A DNA stretch of 64,000 bases from Enchytraeus crypticus (taxonomy: Eukaryota > Annelida > Clitellata > Enchytraeida > Enchytraeidae), in NCBI GenBank assembly GCA_905160935.1, contig CAJHZI010000596.1, positions 84,501 to 148,500 on the forward strand, written 5' to 3'. Below the pieces are notes generated by a model. The model saw only the letters and a list, made by a program, of their open reading frames with translations. It had not been told where the DNA came from and did no database searches. This document shows positions 33,301 through 44,200 of the stretch, one piece after another; positions within the stretch are counted from its first letter, which is position 1, and the number at the start of each line of letters is the position of its first letter. Both the position numbers and the translations under genes were made by a program.

Positions 33301-34314
33301 GAACCTGCTGCAGGAGAGTCATCTAACGATCCTGGTAAAGATCTGTTCTTGTTTTTATAACATTATCATCATCTTCCCTCGAGTCCCAGTTTAATTAAGG
33401 TCGGGATACGAATAGACTGTCTCAAATCCTCTCGGTCCAACATCATATCATCAATCAGCCAATCCCAAATTTTGAGATTTTTCCATTCGTTTAAATTATT
33501 GTAACAATTTCTGGAGCCTAGGCGCTCACCAATCGAATGCCCTTTCTGACGTTGGTGTGAATCTTAGTGCTTTAGTCGCCTTCTACTACACATGCAGGCA
33601 CCGGTCGGTCAATTTTTCAAACAATCCGGTCACAACACGGGGAACTACACAACACGGACCCTTGTTTTAATAACAATTATGGAATTTTCTGCCTCATTAC
33701 TTTCATTTGTTCCTCTATTTACAGTCTCATTATCAATTATTTTTCACTTCTGACTTCAGTTCTGTAGTGTGCTGGTGATGGTTTCTTTGAGCTGAAAGCA
33801 ACTGTCAAGTATTTTTTAATAGAATGCTTTACCTTACCTTAAAGGGAATTCTTATTTCTGTATTCTCATTCAAAATTCTTTTTCTAAAGTGTATATTTGT
33901 TTTATAAAATACGAAAAAAACGTAATACCGATGTTAACGTCAGTTTCATCTCACAAAAGCAATATCAGCGACGGGCGAGCCTGGGTTTTGAACCCCGCAC
34001 ATCCATGGTCGGATATCTTAACTGACGTCGCCACTGGCTCCAGCCAGTGCCATTTTATGACTTACAGCTGCTCTCTCTCATCCACGTATTCGATCGAGAC
34101 CTCCTTGGTGTCACGGTCTATTGAGAAATGGACATCTTATTAATTGATTGATTAGTTTATTGATTGATTATGTGCTTATAAAATGCTCCTAAATGCTTGT
34201 GTTCGCTCAGTTGATCCGGGTGTTATCATATCCTTAGCGTTCGTGTCGGTCACGATGGCAGTCACGTTCATCAGAACCATCGTGGCGTGTGCTGCAGGGA
34301 AATCTGACAGGTGA
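27305..34314 (+). CDS. Membrane receptor: CTLD (with nested WSC), CTLD, mucin stalk, TM
   Basis: Join: 27305-27371, 28541-28798, 29012-29172, 29977-30079 (or 30139), 30745-30936, 31313-31603, 32474-33334, 34211-34314; all phases agree, giving 678 or 698 aa. Order: signal peptide (1-22), first half of C-type lectin domain 1, WSC domain with eight cysteines, second half of CTLD 1, complete CTLD 2, Ser/Thr-rich stalk with 10-residue repeats, one transmembrane helix and a tail of a few residues. Skipping both WSC exons keeps phase and restores a contiguous CTLD 1 (590 aa). WSC and CTLD modules are carbohydrate-binding folds in the known families (both occur in polycystin-1). The Ca2+-site EPN/QPD and WND motifs are degenerate here, so sugar binding is uncertain. 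A surface recognition role is inferred. Confidence 0.75.
28541..28798 (+). CDS. Lectin receptor exon 2: N-terminal half of CTLD 1
   Basis: Reads ILAECPANYYRSDVNSHRCY, WEAATKHC, GWLVSLDSEQ, VWIGLISTKTEWTWLN, then AATG|GTTATT. It has the CTLD landmarks C..(Y/F), W..A...C, L.S..S..E and WIGL......W.W..G. The acceptor GACGTAG is preceded by a long pyrimidine-rich stretch; the nearer TTTCAG would put a stop in frame. Confidence 0.8.
29012..29172 (+). CDS. Lectin receptor exon 3: WSC domain, first part
   Basis: Reads GYLSPQGCFLVDDGGSDSA, then SCVEECSQNGTLYSGLVR. G.YLGC..D....C...C.....YAGL is the WSC start. Phase 1 in, phase 0 out (GTCAGG|GTAACG). Confidence 0.75.
29245..29356 (-). mobile_element. 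SINE-B copy (tRNA-like)
   Basis: Minus strand reads AGCCAGTGGCGAAGTCTGTAA (A-box-like) and GGGGTTCAAATCCTGG (B box), then CTCGCCTGTAACTGACATC. Related copies at 33935-34056 (-), 35520-35650 (+), 50515-50632 (+), 53375-53480 (+) and about 23840-23965 (+). Confidence 0.65.
29977..30079 (+). CDS. Lectin receptor exon 4: WSC domain, second part
   Basis: After TCTTTTTAG: EREMECRCANTFHPN, VVLCTWKCPSDERQYCG. This completes eight WSC cysteines and ends at YCG as WSC domains do. The donor is uncertain: TGTG|GTGCCA at 30079, or AAAG|GTGGTT at 30139. Both leave one base, so both join exon 5 in frame; the longer form adds 20 residues. Confidence 0.7.
30745..30936 (+). CDS. Lectin receptor exon 5: C-terminal half of CTLD 1
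   Basis: After ATTCACAG: GINSRLNLWARDQPSN, YQACLTI, LRWADENCGEN, YSHLCEY. It supplies the last three CTLD cysteines and W.D..C. QPS in place of QPD/EPN and WAD in place of WND suggest a weak or lost Ca2+-sugar site. Ends TATC|GTTAGT. Confidence 0.8.
31313..31603 (+). CDS. Lectin receptor exon 6: N-terminal half of CTLD 2
   Basis: After TTTATTTCAG: QLDVQHNSPDAACDSLSGH, YRCYARYYQSALSWFSARN, CVTRGGELLSVDVQEVYDS, WWIGGRIEVWSWVDG. Phase 1 on both sides, with the same exon split (after W.W.dG) as CTLD 1, pointing to an ancestral duplication of a two-exon CTLD. Confidence 0.85.
32474..33334 (+). CDS. Lectin receptor exon 7: end of CTLD 2 and mucin-like stalk
   Basis: After ATTGTTTTAG: GREAIYTNWGAGRPQDW, ECVLIDYN, RWRWVEESCEAQHAFLCE, then about 230 Ser/Thr/Gly-rich residues, likely O-glycosylated. 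Inside are six 30-bp repeats encoding GNGGVTSSVT-type decapeptides (32920-33099). RPQ and WVE replace the canonical Ca2+ motifs. Ends GATCCTG|GTAAAG. Confidence 0.85.
32920..33099 (+). repeat. 30-bp coding minisatellite (decapeptide repeats)
   Basis: Six units of GGCAATGGTGGTGTGACAAG-type, 30 bp each; the first three are almost identical. In-frame with the receptor stalk, so length changes would alter stalk length by ten residues per unit. Confidence 0.9.
33361..33660. repeat. (ATC)n-tailed interspersed repeat, longest copy
   Basis: ATTATCATCATC, then CCAGTTTAATTAAGGTCGGG, ACGAATAGACTGTCTCAAATCC, GGAGCCTAGGCGCTCACC, CGAATGCCCTTTCTGACGTTGG, ACTACACATGCAGGCACCGG. Other copies: 4845-4890, 34365-34430, 41880-42015, 42050-42245, 45880-46100, 46365-46485 and 57235-57335. 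Probably a SINE or short LINE end. Confidence 0.75.
33935..34056 (-). mobile_element. SINE-B copy
   Basis: TTTTGAACCCCGCACATCC and GACGTCGCCACTGGCTCCAGCC on the + strand are the complement of the SINE-B head, as at 29245-29356. Lies in the intron before the transmembrane exon. Confidence 0.65.
34211..34314 (+). CDS. Lectin receptor exon 8: transmembrane segment and stop
   Basis: After GTTCGCTCAG: VDPGVIISLAFVSVTMAV-TFIRTIVACAAGKSDR then TGA. One hydrophobic helix of about 20 residues with a basic stop-transfer. The AG|GTGACA at 34310 could also be spliced to 35249, where the joined codon gives the same Arg followed at once by TAA, so both readings end at DR. Confidence 0.7.
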
Positions 34315-34487
34315 CAACTTCTTTACATCTTATCTTAAATTCATGTTATGTTGTTCATGTTATCATCATCATCTTCCTTTAAATTCCAGTGTAACCAGGA
34401 TCGCGATACGAATAGACTTTCTTTTATCCATTCGTTCATGTTATGTTAGTTTAAAATATATTTTTAAATCTTCAATTGTATCTTTGA

Positions 34488-34493
<6 letters not shown>

Positions 34494-34548
<55 letters not shown>

Positions 34549-34970
34549 GCAAACTCCTACCTGAATACGACTTCAGTCACAGCCGGTGGTGCTGCTGTTC
34601 ATGCCGCCTCTAGGAAGTTGGATAAATACCGTGATCTGTCCTTAGGATATGAAGTTGTTCCGGTGGCTATTGAAACCATGGGCCCGATGAAGCCCGAAGG
34701 AGTTGACTTTATTAATGGCATAGGCAGACTTATTGCAGAGCAAACCGGCGATAAGCGAGAGACATCTTTTCTTTGGCAAATGCTTTCCATGACTTTGCAA
34801 AGATTTAATGCAGTCTGCTTCAACAATTCTTTTAAGCCGATTGATGACCTCGAGTAGCCGGGCGGCGATTCAGCACGTATTGCTCGAATCGTTTTTATCA
34901 AACCCCAGGTTCTTTACACCGGGGTAAAAAAAATAAAAAAAATATATAAAAAAATAATAATAATAATAAT
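34494..34970 (+). mobile_element. LINE 3' fragment between (AAT)n tracts
   Basis: Open frame 34546-34857 reads RKLDKYRDLSLGYEVVPVAI, ETMGPMKPEGVDFINGIG, TGDKRETSFLWQMLSMTLQ, RFNAVCF. The pattern KY......Y.F.P.A.ET.G......F...LG......G..R...FL.QR.S...QR.NA is the C-terminal tail of many LINE polyproteins. It is followed by an A-rich/(AAT)n tail to 34970 and preceded by (AAT)n at 34494-34545. Not a host gene. Confidence 0.7.
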
Positions 34971-35195
34971 AATGATCAACTATGTTGATATCTATCACTT
35001 TTAATACCACATGTTATATCCGTTAGGCAATTTCATGCATTTTCCCTGTAGCTAGTCCAGTGAATGTCCGAGATTTTACTCTCAGATCAGCGCGGCTGGG
35101 ATTCGAACCCAAGAGAGTTCGATTCACCTCAGGGTGTCATTTTAAACTTCATGACGTTATCTATACCCTCAACCATTGCGCTATTGAGACATTCA
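34971..35195 (-). mobile_element. SINE-A copy
   Basis: Nearly complete: GATCAACTATGTTGATATC, GCGCGGCTGGGATTCGAACC (complement of B box), and CATTGCGCTATTGAGACATT (complement of the A-box head). No A-rich tail. Just upstream of the possible 3' UTR exon at 35249. Confidence 0.9.
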
Positions 35196-35248
35196 ACAGG
35201 TAACCAACTAGATGACGTTAGTCGCTGTTTTGGTAGCCTCTATTTCAG

Positions 35249-35430
35249 ATAAAATGCATGGAACAGCTGGTAGGCCCACTGATTGAATAGGCAAATTGTT
35301 AATTATGTGCTGGTTATGATTTTGACTGAAATATTTATTCTGATATGAATTCATGCTGTATATTATTTTGAACTTCATATAACGTGTATGTAATATTGTA
35401 GTGGTGTGTGATTCTGGAATAAACATAAAC
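35249..35430 (+). promoter_or_regulatory. Possible last 3' UTR exon and polyadenylation signal of the lectin receptor
   Basis: Acceptor CCTCTATTTCAG at 35248 and AATAAA at 35418-35423. If used, the exon contributes only the stop codon (A-TAA) and 3' UTR. Confidence 0.4.
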
Positions 35431-37984
35431 TCTCTCTCTAAATCTGCTGATTTACCAATCTCTTATGCCAAAGTTAACATCAAAGCAAACGGCTCACTAT
35501 ATTGTAGAATAAAGGGCTGAATCGATGGCTTGTTGGCAAGTTGTTTAACATCGGATCAGTAGGTCCAGGGTTCAAATCCACATTTCTCTCCGTTAGCGAC
35601 ATGCTAATAAGCAGGAAACTAACTTTAAACTTGGCTTTAGCCTTAGCTGTAATGGAACGTTCTGTAGCCAATAAAAATTAAAATGACTATTTCTAAGATG
35701 ATGTGAATTACCATGAATTACTACCACGAATTGGATACCCGGAAAAAATTTCCGTCATAATATTTCATAGTGTTATGAGTTACTATATTCAAGCATATGC
35801 TATGTCTGCAATATTCCATTACCGAACAAGTTTTTCAAATAATTAAATTTTGATATTATTCACGTTGCCAATAATAATTCTTCTAATTAAGATACATCCT
35901 ATTGTAATTAATCTTCCAATAAATTATTTTATTTTACAGTGTGTATTATTGTGTGTAACAGCGCAGACTTCTTTTAGCTGGAACTGAAGATTGAGCCTGA
36001 TAATATTACTTCAACCGTTGTGCTTTGAAATAATTGAATTCTGAAGTCTATGATGTGTACATACAAAACGTTCTGTTGTGAGGTTTATTTCCTGCTTCAT
36101 TGCCTGACATCCTTATCGTAATTTGTGTTTTATGTAAATTATTGATCAAGTCAGACATGTTGGGGTCAAAACACTGCGAGTAGATCTATTAAATTCTACT
36201 TCAGTTTTGTTAGGGTTAACTAATGTAGTTGCTGAGGAAGGCAACAGAAATCAGTACAAACTTTAGGCTAGATGTGGTCATGGCGCTATCATTGTTTGTG
36301 TTGACTGTTTTTTGATAGATGGAGCATTGCATGGAAATATTAAGTGGTCATTTTGAGTAGGAATGTGTTCATTGAACATGTTGTCTTGCAGAAGACTGAA
36401 GAGGTTGTTTACGTTGTTATTATTCCGCTGCCAAAAGTAAAATCTGCAATATTGATCATTCTGATGTTTATATAATATCTGCTTATAATTAAAGAATAAT
36501 GTAACTTTTCTATTCAGTCTTTCTTTTGTCTGTTAACTTGAAATCTGTTATGCATTTAATGATTTGCACGCTGCTTTCTTTATACTTTTTCTAGTAAGCA
36601 TTTGTTACTTTTTATCGCACAGTTTTTCTTCCATACTATTTTGCATAGTTGTATTTAATTTGCCTACAACTGATTAAATTTTGGCTTGACATTTATATGA
36701 AAAGTTATTTCCTATACATGTATATAAACGTTTTTTAAATTTGTAGACGACTTAAAATTGCCTACGTTGATTATCAAGGCCAATAGTTGATAAAAAAAGT
36801 TGATTTAAACTAATTATGTTTTGATGTTGTGGTTTTTGTATATCTCAAATTATGTGGACTGAATGATATATGCTCTGTTTTGTTAAAATATACTTTTTAC
36901 TTTTAATCTTATACCGGTACTGCTAATTAATCCCAGATCAATTGTGATATTTGAATATTACCTGATATCTGTGTACTTGAAGGAATTTCTTTGTTAAAAT
37001 TTTCATTGCATGCTTAAAACGGTGAATTATCATTTCTTTGAAATATGACGTCCTTAACATCAAACTTTGTAGTTTTTGGTTTCCATATTATAACATCATT
37101 ATTGGTGCTAGTTAATAATAACTATTGAAATGCGTTTGTATAACCTTACGGAAAAGATTATTATTTTCGTCAAAATCTTAAACATTTCATTGTGGCCTGT
37201 TTTATAAGAAATTCTTCCTATGAAATCGGACTTGGTGTACTGTACTCAATGAAATATACTTCATGTACTGTACTCAATGAAATATACTTAATGTACCTAA
37301 AAATGAATTTTACGCATTCTTTAAATAAGTCACATATGCTGACCTACTGACGAAAGCCTAAATTGAAATGGTGTCGTATTTAATTAAGCTGTTTCGATAT
37401 AATTGTACAAATACGATAAATTACCAAAGCATTGATGCCAACCATTTGTAGCATTATGCGAGAACTGCTTGATATGAAATCACTACTGTGCAAAATAATT
37501 TCGAAGATCCGGCCGTGCTACAGCTATAGAAATCGTCCTTGCTGGAAAACATTTTCATTTAGAGTACGCTATTAAATGAACATTGTATTCAAGTATATTA
37601 TCTATATCGCTCCTAATATTATTTTCGAATGAGGGTATAGAACTTAGAATCTCTTCGTTTAGCTGTATTAACTGCCGTTTTTTTGTTACTTCGTTTGATG
37701 GCATTATCTGTCGTGTATTAGTGCTGTTCTTGCCAGATATGGTGATTTATGATCGTCGATATTTAATTGCAAGCTATTATAGATAAAAAAGGAACTGCAA
37801 TCAGACACTTACTTAATACTGTAGGCACACAAGTTTCGTGAAATTATCATCCACAGTGATATCATGTGCCTTTGATATGAGTTATTTAAACTTTAGACAA
37901 GTTGGCATAAATTACTCATCTAACGATCTTATGTGTATTTGAGTTTTTTCTCTCTGAGCATTATCTCCTGATTACTGTCGCTAT

Positions 37985-38310
37985 ACTTCACTGCTTGTCT
38001 TCACTTCTCTTCACTTCTCTTCACTTCTCTTCACTTCTTCTCTTCACTGCTTCTCTTCACTGATTCTCTTCTCTTCACTATTTATCTTCTCTGATTCTCT
38101 ACAAACTTCACTTCACTGCTTCTCTTCACTGATTCTCTTCACTTCTCTTCACTGCTTCTCTTCACTTCTCTTCACTTCTTCTCTTCACTGCTTCTCTTCA
38201 CTGTTCTTCACTGCTTCTCTTCACTTCTCTTCACTACTTCTCTTCATTTCTCTTCACTTCTATTTACTGATTCTCTTCAACCCGAATTCTCTTCACTGTT
38301 TTTCTTCACT
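37985..38310 (+). repeat. Pyrimidine-rich (CTTCTCTTCACT)n minisatellite
   Basis: About 300 bp of CTTCACTTCTCTTCACTGCTT-like units, almost free of G on the + strand, with 5- to 12-bp register shifts. A strand-asymmetric mirror-like tract. Confidence 0.9.
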
Positions 38311-38535
38311 GCCTATTATGCTAGAGTTTATATCGTTAATTTCCGATACAACGAGCTATTGGCCATAGGTTTGCTTATTCGTATTACCATGTGCTATGAA
38401 AAATGGCTAATATTTTATTTTGACTTCCTTTTTTCTCTGTGGTAGCCACGTTGATTATTTGCTTTTCCTATTTGCCACGCGCATTTGCTTGATATACGGT
38501 AGGCCTACTATTCTGATCTCAGTCGAAAAGTAAAG

Positions 38536-38766
38536 TAAACAGGCATTATAGTGAAATTACCCTCTTTGTTGATATCTATCACTTTTAATGCCACATGTTT
38601 AAATCGTCAGGCAATTTAGACCATTTTCCGTTAACCAGTCCAGTGAATGTCCGAGATTTAACTCTCATATCAGCGCGGCTGGGATTCGAACCCACGAGGG
38701 TTCCATTCACCTCAGGATCTGCCATTTAAAAGTTTCTGACGTTAACCCTACGATATTAAGACATTC
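38536..38766 (-). mobile_element. SINE-A copy
   Basis: Full-length: tail AACAGGCATTATAGTGAAATT, body, B box complement GGGATTCGAACCCACGAGG, head ending AAGACATT. Confidence 0.9.
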
Positions 38767-39569
38767 TAAGTCTCTGACTGTATTCATGTTATACTTCATA
38801 TGCCTTACTTCTTAAAATAATCTCCTGACATTTAATTGAAAGAGTAAGGTTATGCAGTGACTGATTGATTGTCGTACGAAACTACATGATAGTGTTCAAT
38901 TAAGTATATCTGCTGTTCTGTCTGTCTTGTTTCTTGTTTTCTCGCTCAGCTTCATGATACTTGCTCTTGTTGCATGTTCATTAATAAATAAGAAGTTGTT
39001 TAGTAATTCTAGATTTGTAGTGTTTATTGGATTATAACTGTCATAGATTTATTAACAGTAATCCATATAGGTCTAATATTTTATTTGATAGTTTCTTTCG
39101 TCTTTACATTATAAATATTAAAAAAGTTAGCTCATTTTAGGTAATATTATAACGCAAGCGCTAATAATAAGAGAGAATTAGGGCTATATTTAAAGTATTA
39201 TAAATTGAATAATATAAATTTAAATAATTAAAATATAAATTAAAAGTAATTATAATTTTATTTAATCTTAATATAAATATTTCTATAATAGAATTGCACT
39301 ACTAATAACTAATAAATATTCATCAAATACATGTATTTAATATTGAATTGCTTAACTAAAAATTTAATTACTATTTATTCATTTGATTAAGCAATTGAAT
39401 AAATAATAAATAGCATAAATAATAATATGAATAATTAAATGCAAAATTGATTTAAGTTTATAGTTCGTGTAATATCAGAAGCTATTAGCTTACATTACGA
39501 GTTGGTATGTCAGAGCTTTCGATCTATTAACGGTAATTGTATATCAATAGTAATGTAATAGGTGATTTA

Positions 39570-39733
39570 AATATTCACTCGTAGGTGGACATGAAGAAGA
39601 AAATGGAAGTTAGAGAAGAGTAGAGGCGTTATATACCATGGACCTGCGAGTAAGCAGTGCACTAAGAGAGAGAGAGACTGAGAGACAGAGATGAGTGAAG
39701 GTGTTATATACCATGGACCTGCCAGTAGTGTAC

Positions 39734-39765
<32 letters not shown>
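39570..39765 (+). mobile_element. LINE-C 3' end, doubled, with long (GA)n tail
   Basis: GTTATATACCATGGACCTGC.AGTA..CAGTGCACTAAGAGAGAGAGA occurs twice (about 39630 and 39700); the second runs into (GA)n at 39735-39766. Confidence 0.7.
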
Positions 39766-39771
<6 letters not shown>

Positions 39772-40179
39772 ATTAACATTTCTATTGATACATCGTCAAC
39801 TCTGTCAGAAGGTTACGATAACTCGCAGCTACAAACGACCCACATTTCATGTTAATCTCAGCAGTTAGATAATAGTATAACCAGCTCGTGTGCCCAATCT
39901 GTCGAGACCTATAGGCCTATAGATAGACACAGGCAGGTGCATCTGAACCAGGGCTCTCATCTTTAGTTTAGTCTATTTGAAATTTATTATCATTCTCTCT
40001 CTCTCTCCCTTAGTGCACTTGCACTGCCAATTGGCAGGTCCTTGGCATGTAACTCCTCCAGAAATTTCTGTCCTCTGCCTTAAGTTTCTGTTCATATCAA
40101 AATATTATATCAAATCATCAAATATTCCAAGTTTCGGTTTCTATCAATACAATACTAATAATAAAACGCATTATACTTA

Positions 40180-40406
40180 ACTGATCAACTGTGTTGATAT
40201 CTATCACTTTTAATTCCACATGTTTAAACCGTTAGGAAATGTAGTCCATTTTTCCTATAACTAGTCCAGTGAATGTCCGAAATCTTACTCTCAGATCTGC
40301 GCGGCTGGGATTCGAACGCACGAGATTTCAATTCACCTCATGAACTGTCATTTAAAATGTCATGACGTTACCTGACGCCTCTAACCACTGCGCTATTGAG
40401 ACATTT
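40180..40406 (-). mobile_element. SINE-A copy
   Basis: GATCAACTGTGTTGATATC to CACTGCGCTATTGAGACATT, with B-box complement GGGATTCGAACGCACGAG. Ends 180 bp upstream of the nrf-6-like TATA box. Confidence 0.9.
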
Positions 40407-40588
40407 CGACCTCAGTATTTGCTAAGTGTCCACTCTTTGCGCCGAGATAGGGGAGGGGTGAGAGTAAGTCCCCTCTCAGTTCAAATTTTCATGTTACTAT
40501 CCATAATTTTATGCAATTTTACAAATTATAAAATTCATCCCTCCCTTCATGTGTTTAAGCCTCAGGCCGCCTTGATATTTAGCGCCAC

Positions 40589-40630
40589 TATATAAGCTCA
40601 ACCAATTATAACTTGTTCAGTCAGTCTTTA
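40589..40630 (+). promoter_or_regulatory. TATA box and Inr of the nrf-6-like gene
   Basis: TATATAAG at 40589-40596 and TCAGTC at 40621-40626, about 32 bp downstream, the usual TATA-to-initiator spacing. TCAGT is the consensus invertebrate Inr. The ATG lies about 200 nt further on, giving a plausible 5' UTR with no long competing ORF. Confidence 0.6.
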
Positions 40631-40819
40631 GGCGCTTTTAGTCGCTTGTAGCTGATAGGTTTCCTGATCGTGTTATAGCTGACCAATCAAGGCTTGTCAG
40701 ATCTGCAGTTACTTCGATTCAGACAGAAATTTATAAGTTATACCGGTTCTGTAAATATTTCGGTTTAGAAGTTAGCTCTGGTCGACAGAGAGTTCAGTTC
40801 AGAATTTAACTTAAAAAAT

Positions 40820-41758
40820 ATGTTGGCGCTATTAAAGTTCATTCTTCTCGTCGTTTTCATCGTCGGATATTTGGAAGATGTAGCTTCAGATGATCTGCCT
40901 ATGATGAATCTAGAAGATCTGGGAAAACCTTTGACGAATGTGGAGATTCAAGACGCAGGAGATCTGAACGAGGAACCATTCTTTTCCGACAGCGACGTAA
41001 AACTGATTCGTCACGCTCTACGTCTTGCTAATCCTAAAGAATCGATACTAGAGACTTTGATTCAAAATAGATATGATCTACCGAAGATTAATAAACTTAT
41101 TAACAATCTGCTGACATTGAAACCTCATCTTAAACAAGCTCTGGCTGACAGTCTCAAGTCTAACGAGCAGACAAATAAACCACCACAATCAGCTCTCTAC
41201 CAACAGTGCTATGAGAACCAGAAGACTTCTCAAACGACGGATGATATTGAACCAAACGACGAGGACTGTATGAGGGACTATGCGATGTACGTTGCACCTC
41301 TCACCAATCGCCTGTACAATGCCATCGTTCAACCTAATCTCTGCAAAGCACAAAATATAACCGAAGCAGCCCTATGTGACTACTACTTCCCTCCTGAACC
41401 GGAGCCATGCATGCCGGAGTGGGGGCGATATTTCATCGATGCGCATGGAAAACTACCCGAGGGAATCGGAGAACTCAAGATTCATTTCGTGGGAGGGCAC
41501 GATATGTGTCTGGATCAGAAGGTTATGTACAATGACTCCACTGGAGAGACGCACCTGTTTGGGGGACTCTACTGCAGACTTAGTCTTACTTCGAACCGCT
41601 TCCTGCAGGAAAACTCTACCAGAGATGGACTGGGTCTTCTGTACGGTGTGTGTGCTCCGAACACGTGCAGTAAGGAAATGGTGTTCGATTATATCTACAA
41701 TCACGATAAGTTCTTACGATACATGCTCGACGAAGCGCTGAATATGAACATAACTAAG
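40820..41758 (+). CDS. nrf-6: nrf-6-like exon 1: signal peptide and NRF domain
   Basis: ATG at 40820: MLALLKFILLVVFIVGYLED begins with a clear hydrophobic core. The exon ends ATAACTAAG|GTACTC on a codon boundary and resumes as VYCGQE at 43154. Several N-glycosylation sequons (NIT, NDS, NST). Confidence 0.92.
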
Positions 41759-42349
41759 GTACTCTGACAGTATCGTTCATTATTTTAATTTATTTATTTC
41801 TATTCTGTATATTCTGTATATTTATTATATTCTGCATATTTGCGCCTAGGCTCCAGCAAATTGATACGAAAATTTAAATGAATGAAAAAGTCTCAAATAG
41901 GGGATTGACTGATGGATGTTATGATGTAGGATAGAGAGGATTTGAGACAGTCTATTCGTATCCTGACCCTATTGGACTGGGATTCAAGGGAAGATGATGA
42001 TGGTGATGATGATGATTTATATTCTGTATATCATAATCATTGCGCATCAAATCATCATCATCTCCCCCCTTGAATCCCAATTAAAGTATGATCGGTCGGG
42101 ATTAGAATATTTTGAATCGATTTCTGGAGCTTAGGCGCTCACCCGTCGAATGCCCTTTCTGACATTGGTTGGATCATAATGCCTGGTCGTCTTTTACTAC
42201 ACGTGCAGTCCACGGTTGGTCTATTCTTCAGCAACGTGAACACAACACGGGTTACTCGAATATAAGACGGGTTAAATGTATGCTATTTTATATTTTATAT
42301 TATATATACATCTACATGTAAATATAATTTGTTATATAATACTAGTTTA

Positions 42350-42397
<48 letters not shown>

Positions 42398-44102
42398 TCT
42401 GTTCTTAATGTGGTTTAATTAGTATTTTACTGTGGCTATCTCAGGGATCTTAAGCACTTTGTTTATCATAACTTTTTTATATTTTTATTTTCTCCCGCTT
42501 CTCGCATAGTAAGTAGTCCTATGTTACCTTTGTAGTCGATGGTTTGAAATTACAAAATTTTCAACAAAAAAATTAAAAATTGTCAATAGCAAAAATAATA
42601 ATATTTATCTTTGTTGTTCGATCAGAAAGTGTTAGTTCAAAACACTTTTAGTTAAGTTAAAATTTAAATATTGAATTTTAACTTCATTTCTACAGTCCTT
42701 TAAAATAATAAGCTGGACTAATTTCGGTCATAACGTTGTGCTACATTTATCTTTATTAGCGTTAAATAATAAAAATAATTCGCTGTGGACCACCTCCCCT
42801 CACTCGCAGCGTTGAGCAGGCTTGCTCCAGGGACAACGCCTACACCAGCGATGGGCTCTTCGTTCATCATCACGAAAACTTTTAATTATCATTGATTGAT
42901 TGATTTATTATTGTTTTAGTAGTAATCATAATAATACATGTTTTATAGTAATAATAATAATAATAATAACAGTTATAATAATAGTAATAGTATTAAAAAT
43001 TATATTTTTTTTCAAAAACAAAAAATAATAGTAATAATAATAAAATAATAATAATACTAATAACAACAATAATAAAAATAAAATAATAATAAAAAATTAT
43101 AATAATAACAATAATAATAAGTTAAATAATTGTTTAAATCAATTACGATTCAGGTGTATTGCGGTCAAGAACTGGACACCTCCACAGACACAGCATTCCA
43201 GGTGGCGGTGGGGGTAATACTAACCCTCGTCATCCTCAACATCATAGGCACCGTGTATGACGGCTTCTTTAGAATCAGGGTCATACGCAATAAGGTGGGC
43301 CGTAAACTGTCGGACAGCATAGATTCAACCTCGTCGCTTTTCGATACCAGAATAAAATTAAAACATCGCCTAGATCTCGTTCTGGTCTCATTCTCTTTCT
43401 ACAGCAACATTTCAAAAATATTCGGCTCAAAAACGCGTCCAGGAGATCTTCGCGTGCTGCACGGCATCAGATACCTCTCCTTCGTCTGGATCGTTATGGG
43501 TAACTCTTATCTCTTCGGTCCGGTCTACGCGGAGAGTTTTCTCATGGCTAATCTGAGATCGTTCGTCTCGAAATACCCGAGAAATTTCTTGTTCCAGTTC
43601 ATCATCAACTACCCGTTCAACATCGACTCGTTTCTGGTCGTCAGCGGGGTGCTGGTCACCTGGTGGTGGCTGAAGAATTTCGAGGCGATGGAAACCCGCT
43701 TGACCCTTCGTCTAGCCCTCAGACTCTCGCTAAGGCACGTCGTCAGAAGATACTGGAGGCTCGCACCGGCCCTCATGTTCACCCTCATGTTCTACACCTG
43801 TCTCTATAGGTACTTCGTCGACGGACCCCTCTACCCCTCAGATATAGCCGACGCTGATAACTGCAGGGTGAATTGGTGGGTGGATTTGCTGATGATTCAC
43901 AATCTCGTGCGAAAATCGAACATCTGTTTGTCATGGATGTTCTACGTGCCCATGGTTTTTCAAATGCACGTGGCAGCTCTGGTCGTGCTGATACCTCTCG
44001 TTATTTGGCCAATTGTTGGCTACGTCATCCTGGGGCTGCTGTTTATAGGAAACATTATCGTCACTTCGGTTATATTTGAGGATTTGAGGTAAGCCGTTTG
44101 TT

Positions 44103-44200
<98 letters not shown>

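Larger units (their letters stand above)
35431..40588. other. Intergenic region, no gene recognised
   Basis: 5 kb without a convincing exon. Contents: SINE-B (35520-35650), a 31-bp duplication at about 37225-37290, a pyrimidine-rich minisatellite (37985-38310), SINE-A copies (38536, 40180), AT-rich low complexity (39180-39450) and two LINE-C fragments (39570-39750, 39996-40135). Confidence 0.6.

Noticed and set aside
34546..34857. Host protein-coding gene of 103 aa
   Set aside because: The sequence fits the C-terminal tail of LINE polyproteins and sits between AAT tracts with an A-rich tail.
43130..43153. MFKSITIQ as the start of a separate acyltransferase gene
   Set aside because: The first codon is not ATG and the residues are intronic; CAG at 43151-43153 is the acceptor in phase with exon 1 at 40820-41758.
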